A stretch of DNA of 64,000 bases from Paenibacillus sp. FSL K6-1330 (GCF_037976825.1 NZ_CP150269.1:3671501-3735500); one strand, 5' to 3'; positions 44,298-53,092 are shown, numbered from the stretch's first letter. Translations and numbers: made by a program. Notes: generated by a model from the letters alone, not told the origin.

Positions 44298-45521
44298 TTA
44301 TAAACGGACTGGAAGGCTCACCAAAGATCGCAGCGTGCTGTAATGATATGTCAAGTCTTCCGGTTTAACGTCAAGACGCAGGTTGGGAAAACGCCGCAAT
44401 AGAGAGCTGAACGCGATTTGCCCCTCCATGCGGGCAAGAGGCGCCCCTAGGCAAAGATGGATTCCTCTACCAAAGGCCAAATGATCGATCTCTTGTCTTG
44501 TGATGTTCAGCCGCTCAGGCCCGTCAAATCGGCCTGCATCCATATTTGCTCCGGCCAGCGAAACCACGACCATCTCGCCTTTTCGAATTTGTGTGCCATG
44601 TATTTCGATATCTTCAACCGCGACCCGGCTCGTTATCATGATCGGACCCGCATACCGCAACAGTTCTTCAACCGCAGCCGGCATAAGGGCCGGTTCCTCC
44701 TGAAGGATCCGTATTTGTTCGGGGTGTTGAAGCAGCGCCAGGGTTCCGTTACCGATCAGATTCACGGTCGTTTCATGTCCTGCCGTAATGAGCAGCCATA
44801 TGGTGGAGAGCAGCTCGTTCTCGTTGAGCTTATCTCCCTCATCGTAAGCCTGGAGTAACCCACTGATGACATCGCTCCCGGGGTGCTCTCTCTTTTCGGA
44901 AATCAAAGATTGAATGTAGTCAATAAACTCCTGAAGGGCTCCTTGAACTAAACTTTCTTGGCCGGGGTTTAACGCAGCCCGGGCCAGCTTGTGGGTCCAC
45001 TCGCGAAAACGTGCCTGATGATGGCCGGGGATCCCCAGCATCTCCGATATCACGATGATAGGCAGCGGATAAGCAAAATCCGAAATGAGTTCCATCTTGC
45101 CCCGGGTGGCTACCTTATCCAGCAGCTCGTCGGCAATTTGTTGGATTCGCGGACGAAGCTCTTCAATCATACGGGGCGTAAATGCTTTGGAGACCAAACG
45201 CCGCAGCCGGGTATGATCGGGAGGATCCACCGTGAGCATATTGGGCATATTCTTGAACCATTCAAGCAATTCATTGACGGAGCTGTTCTGGGGTGAGGCT
45301 TTTTGCTGTGAAGAGTACTTTCGCCGATCCGAGAGGAACCGGGTGTCCTTTAAAATTGCCGAGACATCCTCATACCGAAAGGCTACCCAAGCTTCGCCCA
45401 TGCCAAAAAAGTCATCAAGCCGATAAAGTCCTTCCTGATGTTGGGTCAGCTTTTGGTAAAACGCATTAAAATCACGCATTGTGTCCGGCGATACAAAATC
45501 GTTGCTTGTTATGCCTTTCAC
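44298..45521 (-). CDS. Cytochrome P450
   Basis: 407 residues from GTG 45521 with AAAGAGGTGATCA upstream. I-helix AGHETT (247-252), ExxR at 286-289 (EELLR) and heme loop FGRGIHLCLG with the ligand C357. Length and motifs fit soluble bacterial class I P450s (CYP107/109-like). It hydroxylates an unknown substrate and needs ferredoxin partners, none of which are nearby. It begins 19 bp after the TetR gene, so the two are one operon. Confidence 0.92.
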   Translation of the reverse strand: MKGITSNDFVSPDTMRDFNAFYQKLTQHQEGLYRLDDFFGMGEAWVAFRYEDVSAILKDTRFLSDRRKYSSQQKASPQNSSVNELLEWFKNMPNMLTVDPPDHTRLRRLVSKAFTPRMIEELRPRIQQIADELLDKVATRGKMELISDFAYPLPIIVISEMLGIPGHHQARFREWTHKLARAALNPGQESLVQGALQEFIDYIQSLISEKREHPGSDVISGLLQAYDEGDKLNENELLSTIWLLITAGHETTVNLIGNGTLALLQHPEQIRILQEEPALMPAAVEELLRYAGPIMITSRVAVEDIEIHGTQIRKGEMVVVSLAGANMDAGRFDGPERLNITRQEIDHLAFGRGIHLCLGAPLARMEGQIAFSSLLRRFPNLRLDVKPEDLTYHYSTLRSLVSLPVRL

Positions 45522-45540
45522 GGCTGATCACCTCTTTACT

Positions 45541-46158
45541 TTAGTTTTCCATACCGAATCGGATCATGTCACAAAAAGCGTCCAGTTCCTTCATGAGGCT
45601 GCGGGTATAGGTTTCATCAATATAGTTCATACTGTTCGTCTCCTCCAGAAACTTCGTTTCGAAATGTCTGGTAACGGCCATGACGAGCTCGAATGCATGC
45701 TTGCGGTTTATGCCTTCGCGAAGCGGCACCTTGTCGAAAAGCCTTACTAGCATCGCTTGACGGGTTACGCTGACCTGACCGTACTTATCCTCGACTTCCT
45801 CCTTCAAGCCATCGGGTGTGGCATAAAATGCTTCAAATACTAACTTCCATTCATCAGAATGCTCTCGAAAATAGTCGAGCTTCGCATGGCTTAACTGAGA
45901 AATGGCTGTAAAAAAATCAGTGTCTTCCGTCCACTCATCGTAATGGATGCCGGTTCGGACTTTCTCAAAGCAGTGGTCAACTAAGCTAAGATACAGTTTC
46001 TTCTTACTCGTGAAATGATGAAAGATCAAAGCTTTGGAGATACCAGCAGCTTCCGCCAACATTTCCGTTGATGTATTCTTGTAACCGTTGCGGGCAAACA
46101 CGGATAAGCAGGCTTGCAAAATCTTCTCCCGTTCGTAGAGCTGTATCGGCAGATTCAT
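45541..46158 (-). CDS. TetR-family regulator of the P450 operon
   Basis: 205 residues from ATG 46158 (a GTG directly before it is also in frame; AAAGAGG is close upstream). Helix-turn-helix TSTEMLAEAAGISKALIFHH preceded by ACLSVFARNGYKN; long helical ligand-binding part. Promoter and two palindromes lie just upstream, so it probably represses itself and the P450 until a ligand appears. Confidence 0.9.
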   Translation of the reverse strand: MNLPIQLYEREKILQACLSVFARNGYKNTSTEMLAEAAGISKALIFHHFTSKKKLYLSLVDHCFEKVRTGIHYDEWTEDTDFFTAISQLSHAKLDYFREHSDEWKLVFEAFYATPDGLKEEVEDKYGQVSVTRQAMLVRLFDKVPLREGINRKHAFELVMAVTRHFETKFLEETNSMNYIDETYTRSLMKELDAFCDMIRFGMEN

Positions 46159-46176
46159 CACCTCTTTTTGAATTTG

Positions 46177-46225
46177 CTGACCAATTGGTTAGTAAGATCA
46201 TACAGGATGCTGACCTGCCGGTCAA
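46177..46225 (-). promoter_or_regulatory. Promoter and double operator of the TetR-P450 operon
   Basis: On the minus strand TTGACC (46225-46220), 17 nt, TATGAT (46202-46197). Palindrome TGACCTGCCGGTCA (46211-46224) covers the -35 and CTGACCAATTGGTTAG (46177-46192) lies just after the start point, a standard TetR autorepression layout. Confidence 0.65.
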
Positions 46226-46315
46226 TATAAATGAAAAAAAATCCACCTGCCGAGAGCAGAAGGATTTATTGAGGTTATGGTTCAATGTCCTCAATCTCAA
46301 TCGGCTAGTGCAGAT
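46215..46315. repeat. 100-bp direct repeat, right copy
   Basis: Repeats 42100-42199, including the end of the NTF2-like gene without its body. It includes part of the TetR-P450 operon's -35 region. Confidence 0.9.
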
Positions 46316-46564
46316 GTTGTTCCACATCATCGATGGATTGGCGAAGCAGCTTAAGCATCTCCAGGATCTCGCATCTCCTTTCTCCTTCAGTGTAAAAGAA
46401 TCACTGAATAACTTCTTGTTTAGAAATGCTCCATTTTGTCTAGACATTCAAGGACCACAACGAGAGATCTAGTAACGCTTCAATTCCTCTTCAGACATGT
46501 ATCATTCCTGACCGATAGAAGGATTTCGCTATCCTTCTTTTTTTTGTCTTTCACTTCACTTTTT
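46316..46564. other. Gene-free stretch before the LacI gene
   Basis: A short minus-strand open piece reading MLKLLRQSIDDVEQHLH looks like the C-terminus of a lost gene; CTTTTTTTTGTC near 46530 follows a GATAGAAGGATTTCGCTATC hairpin, a plausible bidirectional terminator. Confidence 0.35.
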
Positions 46565-47548
46565 TTAAGTAGAATTACGTATAATCAGCGAAGTCTTGTA
46601 GGTTTTCGCGATAGGAGCAGATCGCATCCCCTTCAATCTCTGGGTAAGACATTCTGTAACATCCCTGACCATATCGGGAATACAATTGGTTAATGTGGTC
46701 AGTTCCGGATTCGTCATCAATCCCACAGGATGGTTATCAAATCCGATGACGGACATTTCTTGAGGCACGGATATCCCCTTTTGCTCTGCAGCTTTCAATA
46801 AACCTGTAGCTACAAAGTCACTACCCGTTATCATTCCATCCGGCAATTGTTCAGAAGTAAATAATTGTTCTCCCAAGGCATAACCATCTTCCATCGTCAC
46901 CAGACCCGTATAACATTGTGATTTCGTACACTCTAGGCCGAATTGTTGGTGAGCCAGTTGAAACCCGTTCCATCTTTTCTCTTGCAATAGTGTCAGGTGA
47001 TCCATACAGAAAAACAGATGACGGCGCCCCTTGGACAGCAAATATGCTGTCGCTTGAAAGACCGCATCTTCTTCATCCAATCGAAAGACATCGAGAAACT
47101 CTCCGTCCATCGCTTCGTTGCATATGATTCCAATGTAAGAACCTATATATTCTTTAATTTCTCTCTCCGAGAAATGGGAATGAGCAATAACCACTGCATC
47201 CATTTCTCGACGTAACAATCGGGCATACACATCAAGTTCATGCTCGCGGGATAATTCGGTCTGATAGATGACAAGTTGATACCCCATTGAGCCTAAAGAT
47301 CGACTTAATGCACTAACAAGCTGACTGAAATAGGGATGCTCCACATCCGGGACAAGCACACCGATATGATTGCTTGCCTGTAGACGCAACTGAACCCCCT
47401 GCGTATTGCGGACATATCCCAGCTCCGTAATGGCTTTCTGTACTTTTTGTCTGCTTTCAACTGATACATGTGGATGGTCGTTTAATACACGTGATACCGT
47501 CGACTTGGAGAGACCGCTTACACGTGAAATATCAATTATGGTGGGCAA
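46565..47548 (-). CDS. LacI-family regulator, NtdR-like
   Basis: 327 residues from TTG 47548, 8 nt after GAGG. N-terminal helix-turn-helix DISRVSGLSKSTVSRVLNDH with hinge, then a periplasmic-binding-like effector domain (HIGVLVPDVEHPYFSQLVSA, MITGSDFVATGLLKAAEQKG, VIGFDNHPVGLMTNPELTTL). Divergent from an NtdB-like phosphatase, the arrangement known for ntdR and ntdABC in B. subtilis; NtdR responds to neotrehalosadiamine. A perfect operator palindrome lies between the genes. The NtdR identity is inferred from context. Confidence 0.85.
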   Translation of the reverse strand: MPTIIDISRVSGLSKSTVSRVLNDHPHVSVESRQKVQKAITELGYVRNTQGVQLRLQASNHIGVLVPDVEHPYFSQLVSALSRSLGSMGYQLVIYQTELSREHELDVYARLLRREMDAVVIAHSHFSEREIKEYIGSYIGIICNEAMDGEFLDVFRLDEEDAVFQATAYLLSKGRRHLFFCMDHLTLLQEKRWNGFQLAHQQFGLECTKSQCYTGLVTMEDGYALGEQLFTSEQLPDGMITGSDFVATGLLKAAEQKGISVPQEMSVIGFDNHPVGLMTNPELTTLTNCIPDMVRDVTECLTQRLKGMRSAPIAKTYKTSLIIRNST

Positions 47549-47570
47549 AATTAACACCTCATCTAAAGTA

Positions 47571-47601
47571 TTGACCTGGGAACGTTCCCTGCAACTATGA
47601 T
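47571..47601 (+). promoter_or_regulatory. Promoter with LacI-type operator before the phosphatase gene
   Basis: TTGACC (47571-47576), the perfect palindrome GGGAACGTTCCC (47578-47589) in the spacer, then TATGAT (47596-47601). Confidence 0.65.
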
Positions 47602-47633
47602 ATCGTTAACAAACTGTAGGAGGAGTCACACTG

Positions 47634-48461
47634 ATGGAAGTCATCTATACCCCCGCTGTAACCGAATATCTGATATTGTTTGATTTTGACGAAACGTATT
47701 ATCCGCATGAATGTTTGCCTGAACAACTCAACATGGTGTACGAACTGGAACAATACCTCCAGCAGCTTGCCAGAAATCATCAAGTAAAGATAGCTTGGGT
47801 CACCGGAAGCAGTGTTCAGCAAATACAAGCAAAAATGAAAATAGCCGGTATGACGCAGCTCCCCCATTTTATAGCGAGCAATCTGGGCACAGAGATGTGG
47901 GAAATCGAGCCTGACGGACAACTGGTCACTGTTCCTTCATGGGCAAAAATTATAAGGGCATCCGGATTCTCTCGAAGAGATGTAGAAGATTTAATTAGCG
48001 AATTAAAATCAACATTCAACATCGTCCTTCACGAACAGACTCAATTTGGTCAATCCGGATATAAAATGAACTACTATTATTATCCGGTATCAGCAGCCAG
48101 AACCCAATATGATATAAGTATCATCAGGCACCTGGCTGCAAATCACGGGATCGGAATTAATATCAATATCTGCAATCCCAAGGCGGGTGATCCGGAGCAC
48201 GCATATGATGTCGATTTTATCCCCGCAGGAACTGGAAAGAAAGCGGCTGTGCAATTCCTAATGGATTATAGTCAGGTACTCCTGTCCAAAACATTGGCCT
48301 TCGGTGACAGTGGAAACGACATCGAGATGCTTCGGATGGTTGCCCATGGATATCTTCTCCAGAACGCTACGGCAGAGGCAAAGTCATGCCACAACAACGT
48401 TGCCCCTTATCCTTACGCCGAGGGAATTTTGCATGTATGCAGAAATTTTTTTGGGGAGTAA
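47634..48461 (+). CDS. ntdB: HAD-IIB phosphatase, NtdB-like (kanosamine-6-phosphate phosphatase)
   Basis: 275 residues with AGGAGGAG upstream. HAD motif I FDFDETYYPHE (nucleophile D), motif II VTGSS, motif III/IV GTGKKAAVQFL and AFGDSGNDIEML. Blocks PHFIASNLGTEMW, INICNPKAGDPEHAYDVDFI and GYLLQNATAEAKS closely follow B. subtilis NtdB as I remember it, which dephosphorylates kanosamine 6-phosphate. The partner genes ntdA (aminotransferase) and ntdC (dehydrogenase) are absent here, so the protein may use a related sugar phosphate. Confidence 0.78.
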   Translation: MEVIYTPAVTEYLILFDFDETYYPHECLPEQLNMVYELEQYLQQLARNHQVKIAWVTGSSVQQIQAKMKIAGMTQLPHFIASNLGTEMWEIEPDGQLVTVPSWAKIIRASGFSRRDVEDLISELKSTFNIVLHEQTQFGQSGYKMNYYYYPVSAARTQYDISIIRHLAANHGIGININICNPKAGDPEHAYDVDFIPAGTGKKAAVQFLMDYSQVLLSKTLAFGDSGNDIEMLRMVAHGYLLQNATAEAKSCHNNVAPYPYAEGILHVCRNFFGE

Positions 48462-48467
48462 TTCATA

Positions 48468-48731
48468 TTATGGCGTTTGCTCAGCTATTGTACAATACAA
48501 ATACCGCCGCTTTCCTCTACGGAGAAGGGCGGTATTGACATATTGACGGCTTAACAAGCCTATCAACAGACCACCCATGGTCCCTTTTAAAGCTCCATGC
48601 CCCATATTCAATTGCATGTCTTCCTCCAGACCTCTGTATGCATTGGAGGGGTGCAGTCCGCGCAGGGCGGTAGTGAGAGCGGTGAGATCATCTATAGTTC
48701 GCATCTGCCTGTCTAAACGCAAGCTGTCCAT
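48468..48731 (-). CDS. Small hypothetical protein, 87 residues
   Basis: ATG 48731 has GGAGGGGAAC upstream on the minus strand. The middle part (LTALTTALRGLHPSNAYRGL, GALKGTMGGLLIGLLSRQYV) looks coding, with a glycine-rich hydrophobic segment that may insert in a membrane. The last 15 codons run through a hairpin (48500-48537, ATACCGCC / GGCGGTAT) and look non-native. Convergent with the phosphatase gene. Confidence 0.45.
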   Translation of the reverse strand: MDSLRLDRQMRTIDDLTALTTALRGLHPSNAYRGLEEDMQLNMGHGALKGTMGGLLIGLLSRQYVNTALLRRGKRRYLYCTIAEQTP

Positions 48732-48999
48732 AATTCATATGTTCCCCTCCGCTTACGTCATACTATACAATTACAAGATGAACTATAGTACTGTCTCATC
48801 CAACAAATCACAGATTAAAATTCGTTGAAGCACTACACTCTTGTACCAGATACGTTATCTGTAGTAAAACAGTGATGATTAACTATCTCAATAAGTTAAG
48901 GTCCATATAAGCCGGGGCTTTTACTTAAACGATCCTAATGAATATAGTTATGATGTCGTCCACAGCCAACGATTTCGCATCGGCTCCGACAACGATCTT

Positions 49000-49031
49000 A
49001 GGCCATCCTTTGCAGGATGGCCTTTTCTTTG
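49000..49031 (+). terminator. GGCCATCC-type terminator
   Basis: GGCCATCC / GGATGGCC with a 6-nt loop and TTTTCTTT. The same stem occurs at 19661 and, modified, at 27373. Sequence 48732-48999 holds no gene I can support. Confidence 0.7.
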
Positions 49032-49051
49032 ATCTAACTTTATTCAACTAA

Positions 49052-49247
49052 TCTGCCCGTTAGCTTAATGAAATTGCATGGGAACATAGTTAGGTACTTA
49101 TCTACCGGGAATCGGCTCATGTTCTTGTCCTTTACGGCTATCGGTACAAGTTCTTGTCCTTGACTCGGGACAAGAACTTGTACCGATAAAACAAAAAAGC
49201 CGCTAAATTAGCGACTTTCTATGGGACCATGTTCTTGTCCCCCGACA
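49052..49247. repeat. CR1 repeat, copy 12 (complete)
   Basis: CTGCCCGTTAGCTTAATG start, loop TTGACTCG, full hairpin, end CCCCCGACA. It lies where the gene controlled by the minus-strand T-box should be. Confidence 0.95.
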
Positions 49248-49339
49248 TTTGGCATGGGCAATGCTATTTCTCTCTCAAGAATAAATTTCATTCTGTTTGA
49301 AAGAAATCATTATTTTTTAACTGTTCAGAGAAAACAAAA

Positions 49340-49575
49340 AGAATCCCACCTCCAAGAACAATGTCTTAGGGACGAGATTCGTCATGGTGCCACCCCAGTT
49401 CACTAATCCGTCTTCAGATTCTGTAACAGGAGCTCCTGTCACACCACCCCCTGAGCAAGTTCAGGTTCCGATGTGATGCTCAGTGACTTGGTTCAACAAG
49501 GTATCCTGTACTCCTTTTCAGCAACCGGAGCTCTCTGTAAAAGTACGCCTTGTTTACTCTTCACATCATTGCATT
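49340..49575 (-). ncRNA. Orphan T-box leader
   Basis: On the minus strand: stem I with GTGAAGAGTAAACAAGG pairing to CCTTGTTGAACCAAGTCAC, the AGAGAGC and GGTTGCTGAAA conserved bulge/loop elements, then GGGGTGGCACCATGACGA (antiterminator T-box, 49380-49398) and a GAATC..CC / GG..GGATTC hairpin with TTTTTG (49338-49380). These are canonical tRNA-sensing T-box parts in the right order. No synthetase or amino acid gene follows: within 100 bp the sequence enters CR1 copy 12. Confidence 0.85.
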
Positions 49576-49631
49576 TGTTTAATATTACCAGTTGGATGTT
49601 GTGTTTTGTAAATGTGAAAGCGCTGAAGTAT

Positions 49632-49714
49632 CCTGCCCGTTAGCGTAAAGAAACTGCAGTCGATCAACTGGTCGGCTGCAGTTTTATCATTAGTGAGCTA
49701 TCGTTTCCCGTTAG
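49632..49714. repeat. CR2 repeat, copy 9
   Basis: CTGCCCGTTAGCGTAAAG, hairpin AACTGCAGTCGATC / GGTCGGCTGCAGTT, AGTGAGCTATCG, TTTCCCGTTAGC. Confidence 0.92.
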
Positions 49715-50074
49715 CTTAATGAGTTAGAGTTTTTTTGCATTTTTAAATCTATGTATCCCGTATCCTTTGAAGTCGGAAGCAAATATTGCTTCCCTAAGCG
49801 GATATAAATTTGGTGTGAATCTTAATTCAATTACTTTTAGGAGTAATCTCTCCAATAAAATCTCATATTTTCCAACTGATTTGGGTTTCACTACTTAGCG
49901 AGAGTTGTAGTAGCCAGCTGTTTTATCAAGGCTCTGTTCGTAAAGATTGTTGCTAATGGTAAAAAAGAGACAGCTTTTATGCTGTCTCCGATATTCAACT
50001 AACGGACCTGATAGTTTAAGTACATTTCTTCACAAAAATGAAATGCTTCTCTCTAAAACCGTTGTCATAACTCA
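49715..50074. other. AT-rich gene-free stretch
   Basis: No gene supported. GAGACAGC / GCTGTCTC hairpin at 49967-49987, with a minus-strand T run and an adjoining CAACTAACGG box, looks like a terminator of CR2 type in reversed order. Confidence 0.4.
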
Positions 50075-50263
50075 CTAAATTACACCAAAAAACCTCACAA
50101 CAAGAAAGATACTAGTTATCCCCCAAACTGTGGTCCCCACTATAAACCAAATTATAGCTTTGGAGGATGTAATTTTTTTACTTTTCACATTTCTTCTTAT
50201 AAAAGCAAGAATAACAAATCCGATGATGATGAAAGCAATAGTAATCCAAAATAATAAATTCAC
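50075..50263 (-). CDS. Small membrane protein, 62 residues
   Basis: GTG 50263 with GGGGAGG upstream. Two hydrophobic segments (LLFWITIAFIIIGFVILAFI and AIIWFIVGTTVWGITSIFLV) are separated by a basic KKIT-containing turn, a helical hairpin topology. Not recognised; AT-rich. Confidence 0.6.
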   Translation of the reverse strand: MNLLFWITIAFIIIGFVILAFIRRNVKSKKITSSKAIIWFIVGTTVWGITSIFLVVRFFGVI

Positions 50264-50450
50264 TTTCCACCTCCCCTATATTATTTGTAACACATAATTC
50301 CAATCATTGTTATTTTTTTCGGGCAAAGCCAATATAAATATGGGCTACCCGGACGATTTTGCTTTTCTTGCAGCAATTGCATATAACAGTGTATTTACGA
50401 ACTTCACGAAAATTATCAATTTTGAAGTATTCGCGAAATTATTGAACAAT

Positions 50451-50650
50451 CCTGCCCGTTAGCTTAATGAATTAGAGCAGTGTAAAGTAGTTAACTATTT
50501 ATATATAACCGGTAATCGGACTATGTTCTTGTCCTTTACGGCAATCGGTACAAGTTCTTGTCCTTGACTCGGGACAAGAACTTGTACCGATAAAACAAAA
50601 AAAGCCGCTAATAGCGACTTTCAAAGCGTCCATGTTCTTGTCCCCCGACA
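50451..50650. repeat. CR1 repeat, copy 13 (complete)
   Basis: All parts present; loop TTGACTCG; left segment after TTAATGAATTAGAG differs from the common form. Followed to 50760 by a variant right half (AAAAAAAAGCCCCGAG, TTAGACA) and an isolated GGACAAGAACTTCTACCGG arm. Confidence 0.92.
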
Positions 50651-50841
50651 ACTGACACAAAAAAAAGCCCCGAGAATCAGGCTTTTGTACTTTTCGTAAT
50701 GGGGTCACAATTGTGTCATTAGACATGAAGCACAGGACAAGAACTTCTACCGGAAAGACAGGCCGTAAGGACGGCCCTGTAAGTGCTTCAACACTTCCCG
50801 AAATCACTCTTCACGATATATCACACGGCTTGCAGCAGTGA

Positions 50842-51768
50842 CTATGATTGAATAAGCCAATCTGTTTCTAACGCATTCCAGTTTGGCGTAGGCACATCCG
50901 ACCTTGCCCTCCATTCGGCAAAGTCCTCATTCAAGGCTCTGAGCTCAACAGCTGTCCCATCAATCAACCCGCTAACCGGAATCATGAAGAAAATCTTCAA
51001 CGCCCAGCGGATTAAATTTGGATAGCCGGTAATCCAAGACGCTTGCTTCACAGGGGTTAACGGGTACCCCAATGATTCAAGTACACGGAAGCCCTCTCCC
51101 ATCGCCGCCACTAACTGACGCATTCGCCTGTCGTCACGGACAACCTGTTTCATCTGGAAGCTATGGAACAGAATGACCATGTTCATGGGCACGACCAGCA
51201 CCATGTGGTTTTTCAGCCAGGCATCGATCTGATCATGGTAACTGAGCTTGTACTTGGTTGGCATGAATGCCTGCTCCAGCAAGGAGCGAAACGGAACGGG
51301 ACCGTTCAGACCCCCGATGACCATCTCCCCATGGCCGCCACGTATGCAAATGACTCGCCCGTCGGTACGTGTACCTGCGGTAGCTTGGAAGCCAAAAGCA
51401 ACCTGTTTAGGCGACTTTCCATGTTTACTCAAATGGTCCTGCATGGCGTAGGTATTCATATTGTTGCCGACCAATACGATATGACGGCTAACGTTTTCTG
51501 CGAGGATTGGTAGCACAGCCTCGAAATCCGAATATTTCATCATGACGAAGATCAAGTCATACGCGTCACCTGAATCTAGTCTGCGAATTACACGAACCCG
51601 ATCAACTGTTGTCTTGCGCTGAAGGTAATGCCGAATGACCAGTCCCTCCTTTTCCAGTTCCTCCGCTCGCTTTCCTCTTGCCAACACAGTCACGTCATGA
51701 CCGCCCTTTACTAGGACATGTGCCAGATAGCTTCCCTGCACACCTGCACCGTACACAAGTATATTCAA
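50842..51768 (-). CDS. Ketopantoate reductase family protein (ApbA/PanE-like)
   Basis: 308 residues from TTG 51768 (GGAGG on the minus strand directly upstream). Rossmann motif ILVYGAGVQGSYLAHVL at the N-terminus, NNMNTYAMQDHLSKH in the middle and a helical C-terminal domain. True PanE has a conserved Lys-Asn pair that here appears as AWLKNHMVLVV. An NADPH-dependent reduction of a 2-keto compound is likely, but membership of the broad 2-dehydropantoate 2-reductase family does not prove pantoate synthesis. Divergent from a TetR gene. Confidence 0.85.
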   Translation of the reverse strand: MNILVYGAGVQGSYLAHVLVKGGHDVTVLARGKRAEELEKEGLVIRHYLQRKTTVDRVRVIRRLDSGDAYDLIFVMMKYSDFEAVLPILAENVSRHIVLVGNNMNTYAMQDHLSKHGKSPKQVAFGFQATAGTRTDGRVICIRGGHGEMVIGGLNGPVPFRSLLEQAFMPTKYKLSYHDQIDAWLKNHMVLVVPMNMVILFHSFQMKQVVRDDRRMRQLVAAMGEGFRVLESLGYPLTPVKQASWITGYPNLIRWALKIFFMIPVSGLIDGTAVELRALNEDFAEWRARSDVPTPNWNALETDWLIQS

Positions 51769-51791
51769 TATTGTCCCTCCTTTTATAATTA

Positions 51792-51817
51792 ACAGTTGTT
51801 GAATATATAACATCTGT
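51792..51817. promoter_or_regulatory. Putative TetR operator, reductase/TetR intergenic region
   Basis: ACAGTTGT (51792-51799) and ACATCTGT (51810-51817) are inverted halves (7 of 8 paired) 10 bp apart. Confidence 0.45.
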
Positions 51818-51931
51818 GTATTACAATCAAGATATCATTGGAACGGATGCAGGTGCAATGGCTAATTGCTTTCATTTCTGTTGAGAAATGAACAACGAAT
51901 GCTGGATGTGTTCAGGAAAGAGGGGAAAACC

Positions 51932-52483
51932 ATGGATCGGCGCATCGTGCGATCAAGACAAATGATTATGCAAGCGTTTATTGGGCTGTTGGGAGAGCAG
52001 GAATTTGAGAGGGTCACCATTCAAGGGATTGCGGATCGGGCCAATGTCAACCGCGGAACGATCTATTTGCATTTTACAGACAAATATGACCTGCTGGAAC
52101 AGAGCGTGGAAACGTATCTGATGATGCTTGCTGAGAGTTGTGTTCCGGAGGATGGGCCAACCAATGAACTGTCCCGGGACCTGCTGATTCGTGCGTTCAC
52201 GTATCTGAAAGAGCATGCAGAAATCTATGGCGTTTTGATTACCAATAAAGGTATTCCGACATTCAGACACCGTATGACACAGATGATTGAAGCGAATATA
52301 ACCTTGGTGGTGAACCAAATGAAGCTAGAAACCGGTATCCACAAGGATGTATTGGCGCAATTCTTATCCGTTTCCATTACGGGGTTGATTGAGTGGTGGG
52401 TCGTCCAATCTATGCCATATACGCCAGAAGAGATGGTTGAACAGATGGCTAGAATTTTGGAAGCAAGGCTGCAGCTATGGTAA
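51932..52483 (+). CDS. TetR-family regulator
   Basis: 183 residues from ATG 51932 (AAAGAGGGG upstream). Helix-turn-helix VTIQGIADRANVNRGTIYLH near 25-45, then C-terminal VSITGLIEWWVVQSMPYTPE, as in the TetR at 42798. Likely controls the divergent reductase. Confidence 0.9.
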   Translation: MDRRIVRSRQMIMQAFIGLLGEQEFERVTIQGIADRANVNRGTIYLHFTDKYDLLEQSVETYLMMLAESCVPEDGPTNELSRDLLIRAFTYLKEHAEIYGVLITNKGIPTFRHRMTQMIEANITLVVNQMKLETGIHKDVLAQFLSVSITGLIEWWVVQSMPYTPEEMVEQMARILEARLQLW

Positions 52484-52647
52484 ACGTATTAAATTTGAAG
52501 TGTGATACCTGCATAAAAGTTTTGAAATTAAATTAATATTTACATTTTCAAACGGGTTTACAGCCAGTTGAAATACTTCCGAGGACTGAAGTTTTATTGA
52601 TCCTAATCCAGTCTAGTTTATCACTCAAAAGAGCCCCACCTTTCCTA

Positions 52648-52814
52648 GGTAGATATTTATCAAATCGGCAATAGTACCATGTTCTAGTTCTTGTCCATAT
52701 TTGGCAATCGGTACAAGTTCTTGTCCTTGACTCGGGACAAGAACTTGTACCGATAAAACAAAAAAGACGCTAAAATAGCGACTATCAATGGGACCATGAT
52801 CTTGTCCCTCGACA
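52648..52814. repeat. CR1 repeat, copy 14, left end degenerate
   Basis: The CCCGTTAG box is lost; palindrome (loop TTGACTCG), hairpin and CTCGACA end are intact. Another GGGACAAGAACATAGTCCC piece follows at 52838. Confidence 0.92.
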
Positions 52815-53092
52815 ATTAGCTGCGGTTTGTTGTCATGGGACAAGAACATAGTCCCTTCTAGGTCAAGAACTTGGTCCCTTAGTTGAGGTCATTTCTGCGC
52901 ATGGCCACTTCACACTAGCCCCATCGATTCACCCCGTCCTAGCAACATACAGTCGACAGGCAGTTATACAGGACTGATCTCACAAACACACCAAAAAACA
53001 CCCGCAGAAATCCCTCTACGGATGCTCCATGCACAGCTTGTGTATACGATAATCCGCCTATTTCACATCGTGAAATAAGCAGCCTACCTCCA
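52815..53092. other. Gene-free stretch with repeat debris
   Basis: Contains two more GGACAAGAAC / AAGAACTTGGTCCC fragments (52838-52880), then unremarkable sequence. Confidence 0.4.

Noticed and set aside
46004..46447. 147-codon minus-strand frame over the TetR start
   Set aside because: Shadow of the 100-bp repeat and the TetR gene in another frame; composition is not protein-like.
49221..49406. Plus-strand open frame of 61 codons
   Set aside because: It runs across the end of CR1 and the antisense of the T-box; no ribosome site.
50499..52849. Minus-strand frames within CR1 copies 13 and 14
   Set aside because: They translate the repeat itself (palindrome and hairpin) and are not conserved between copies.
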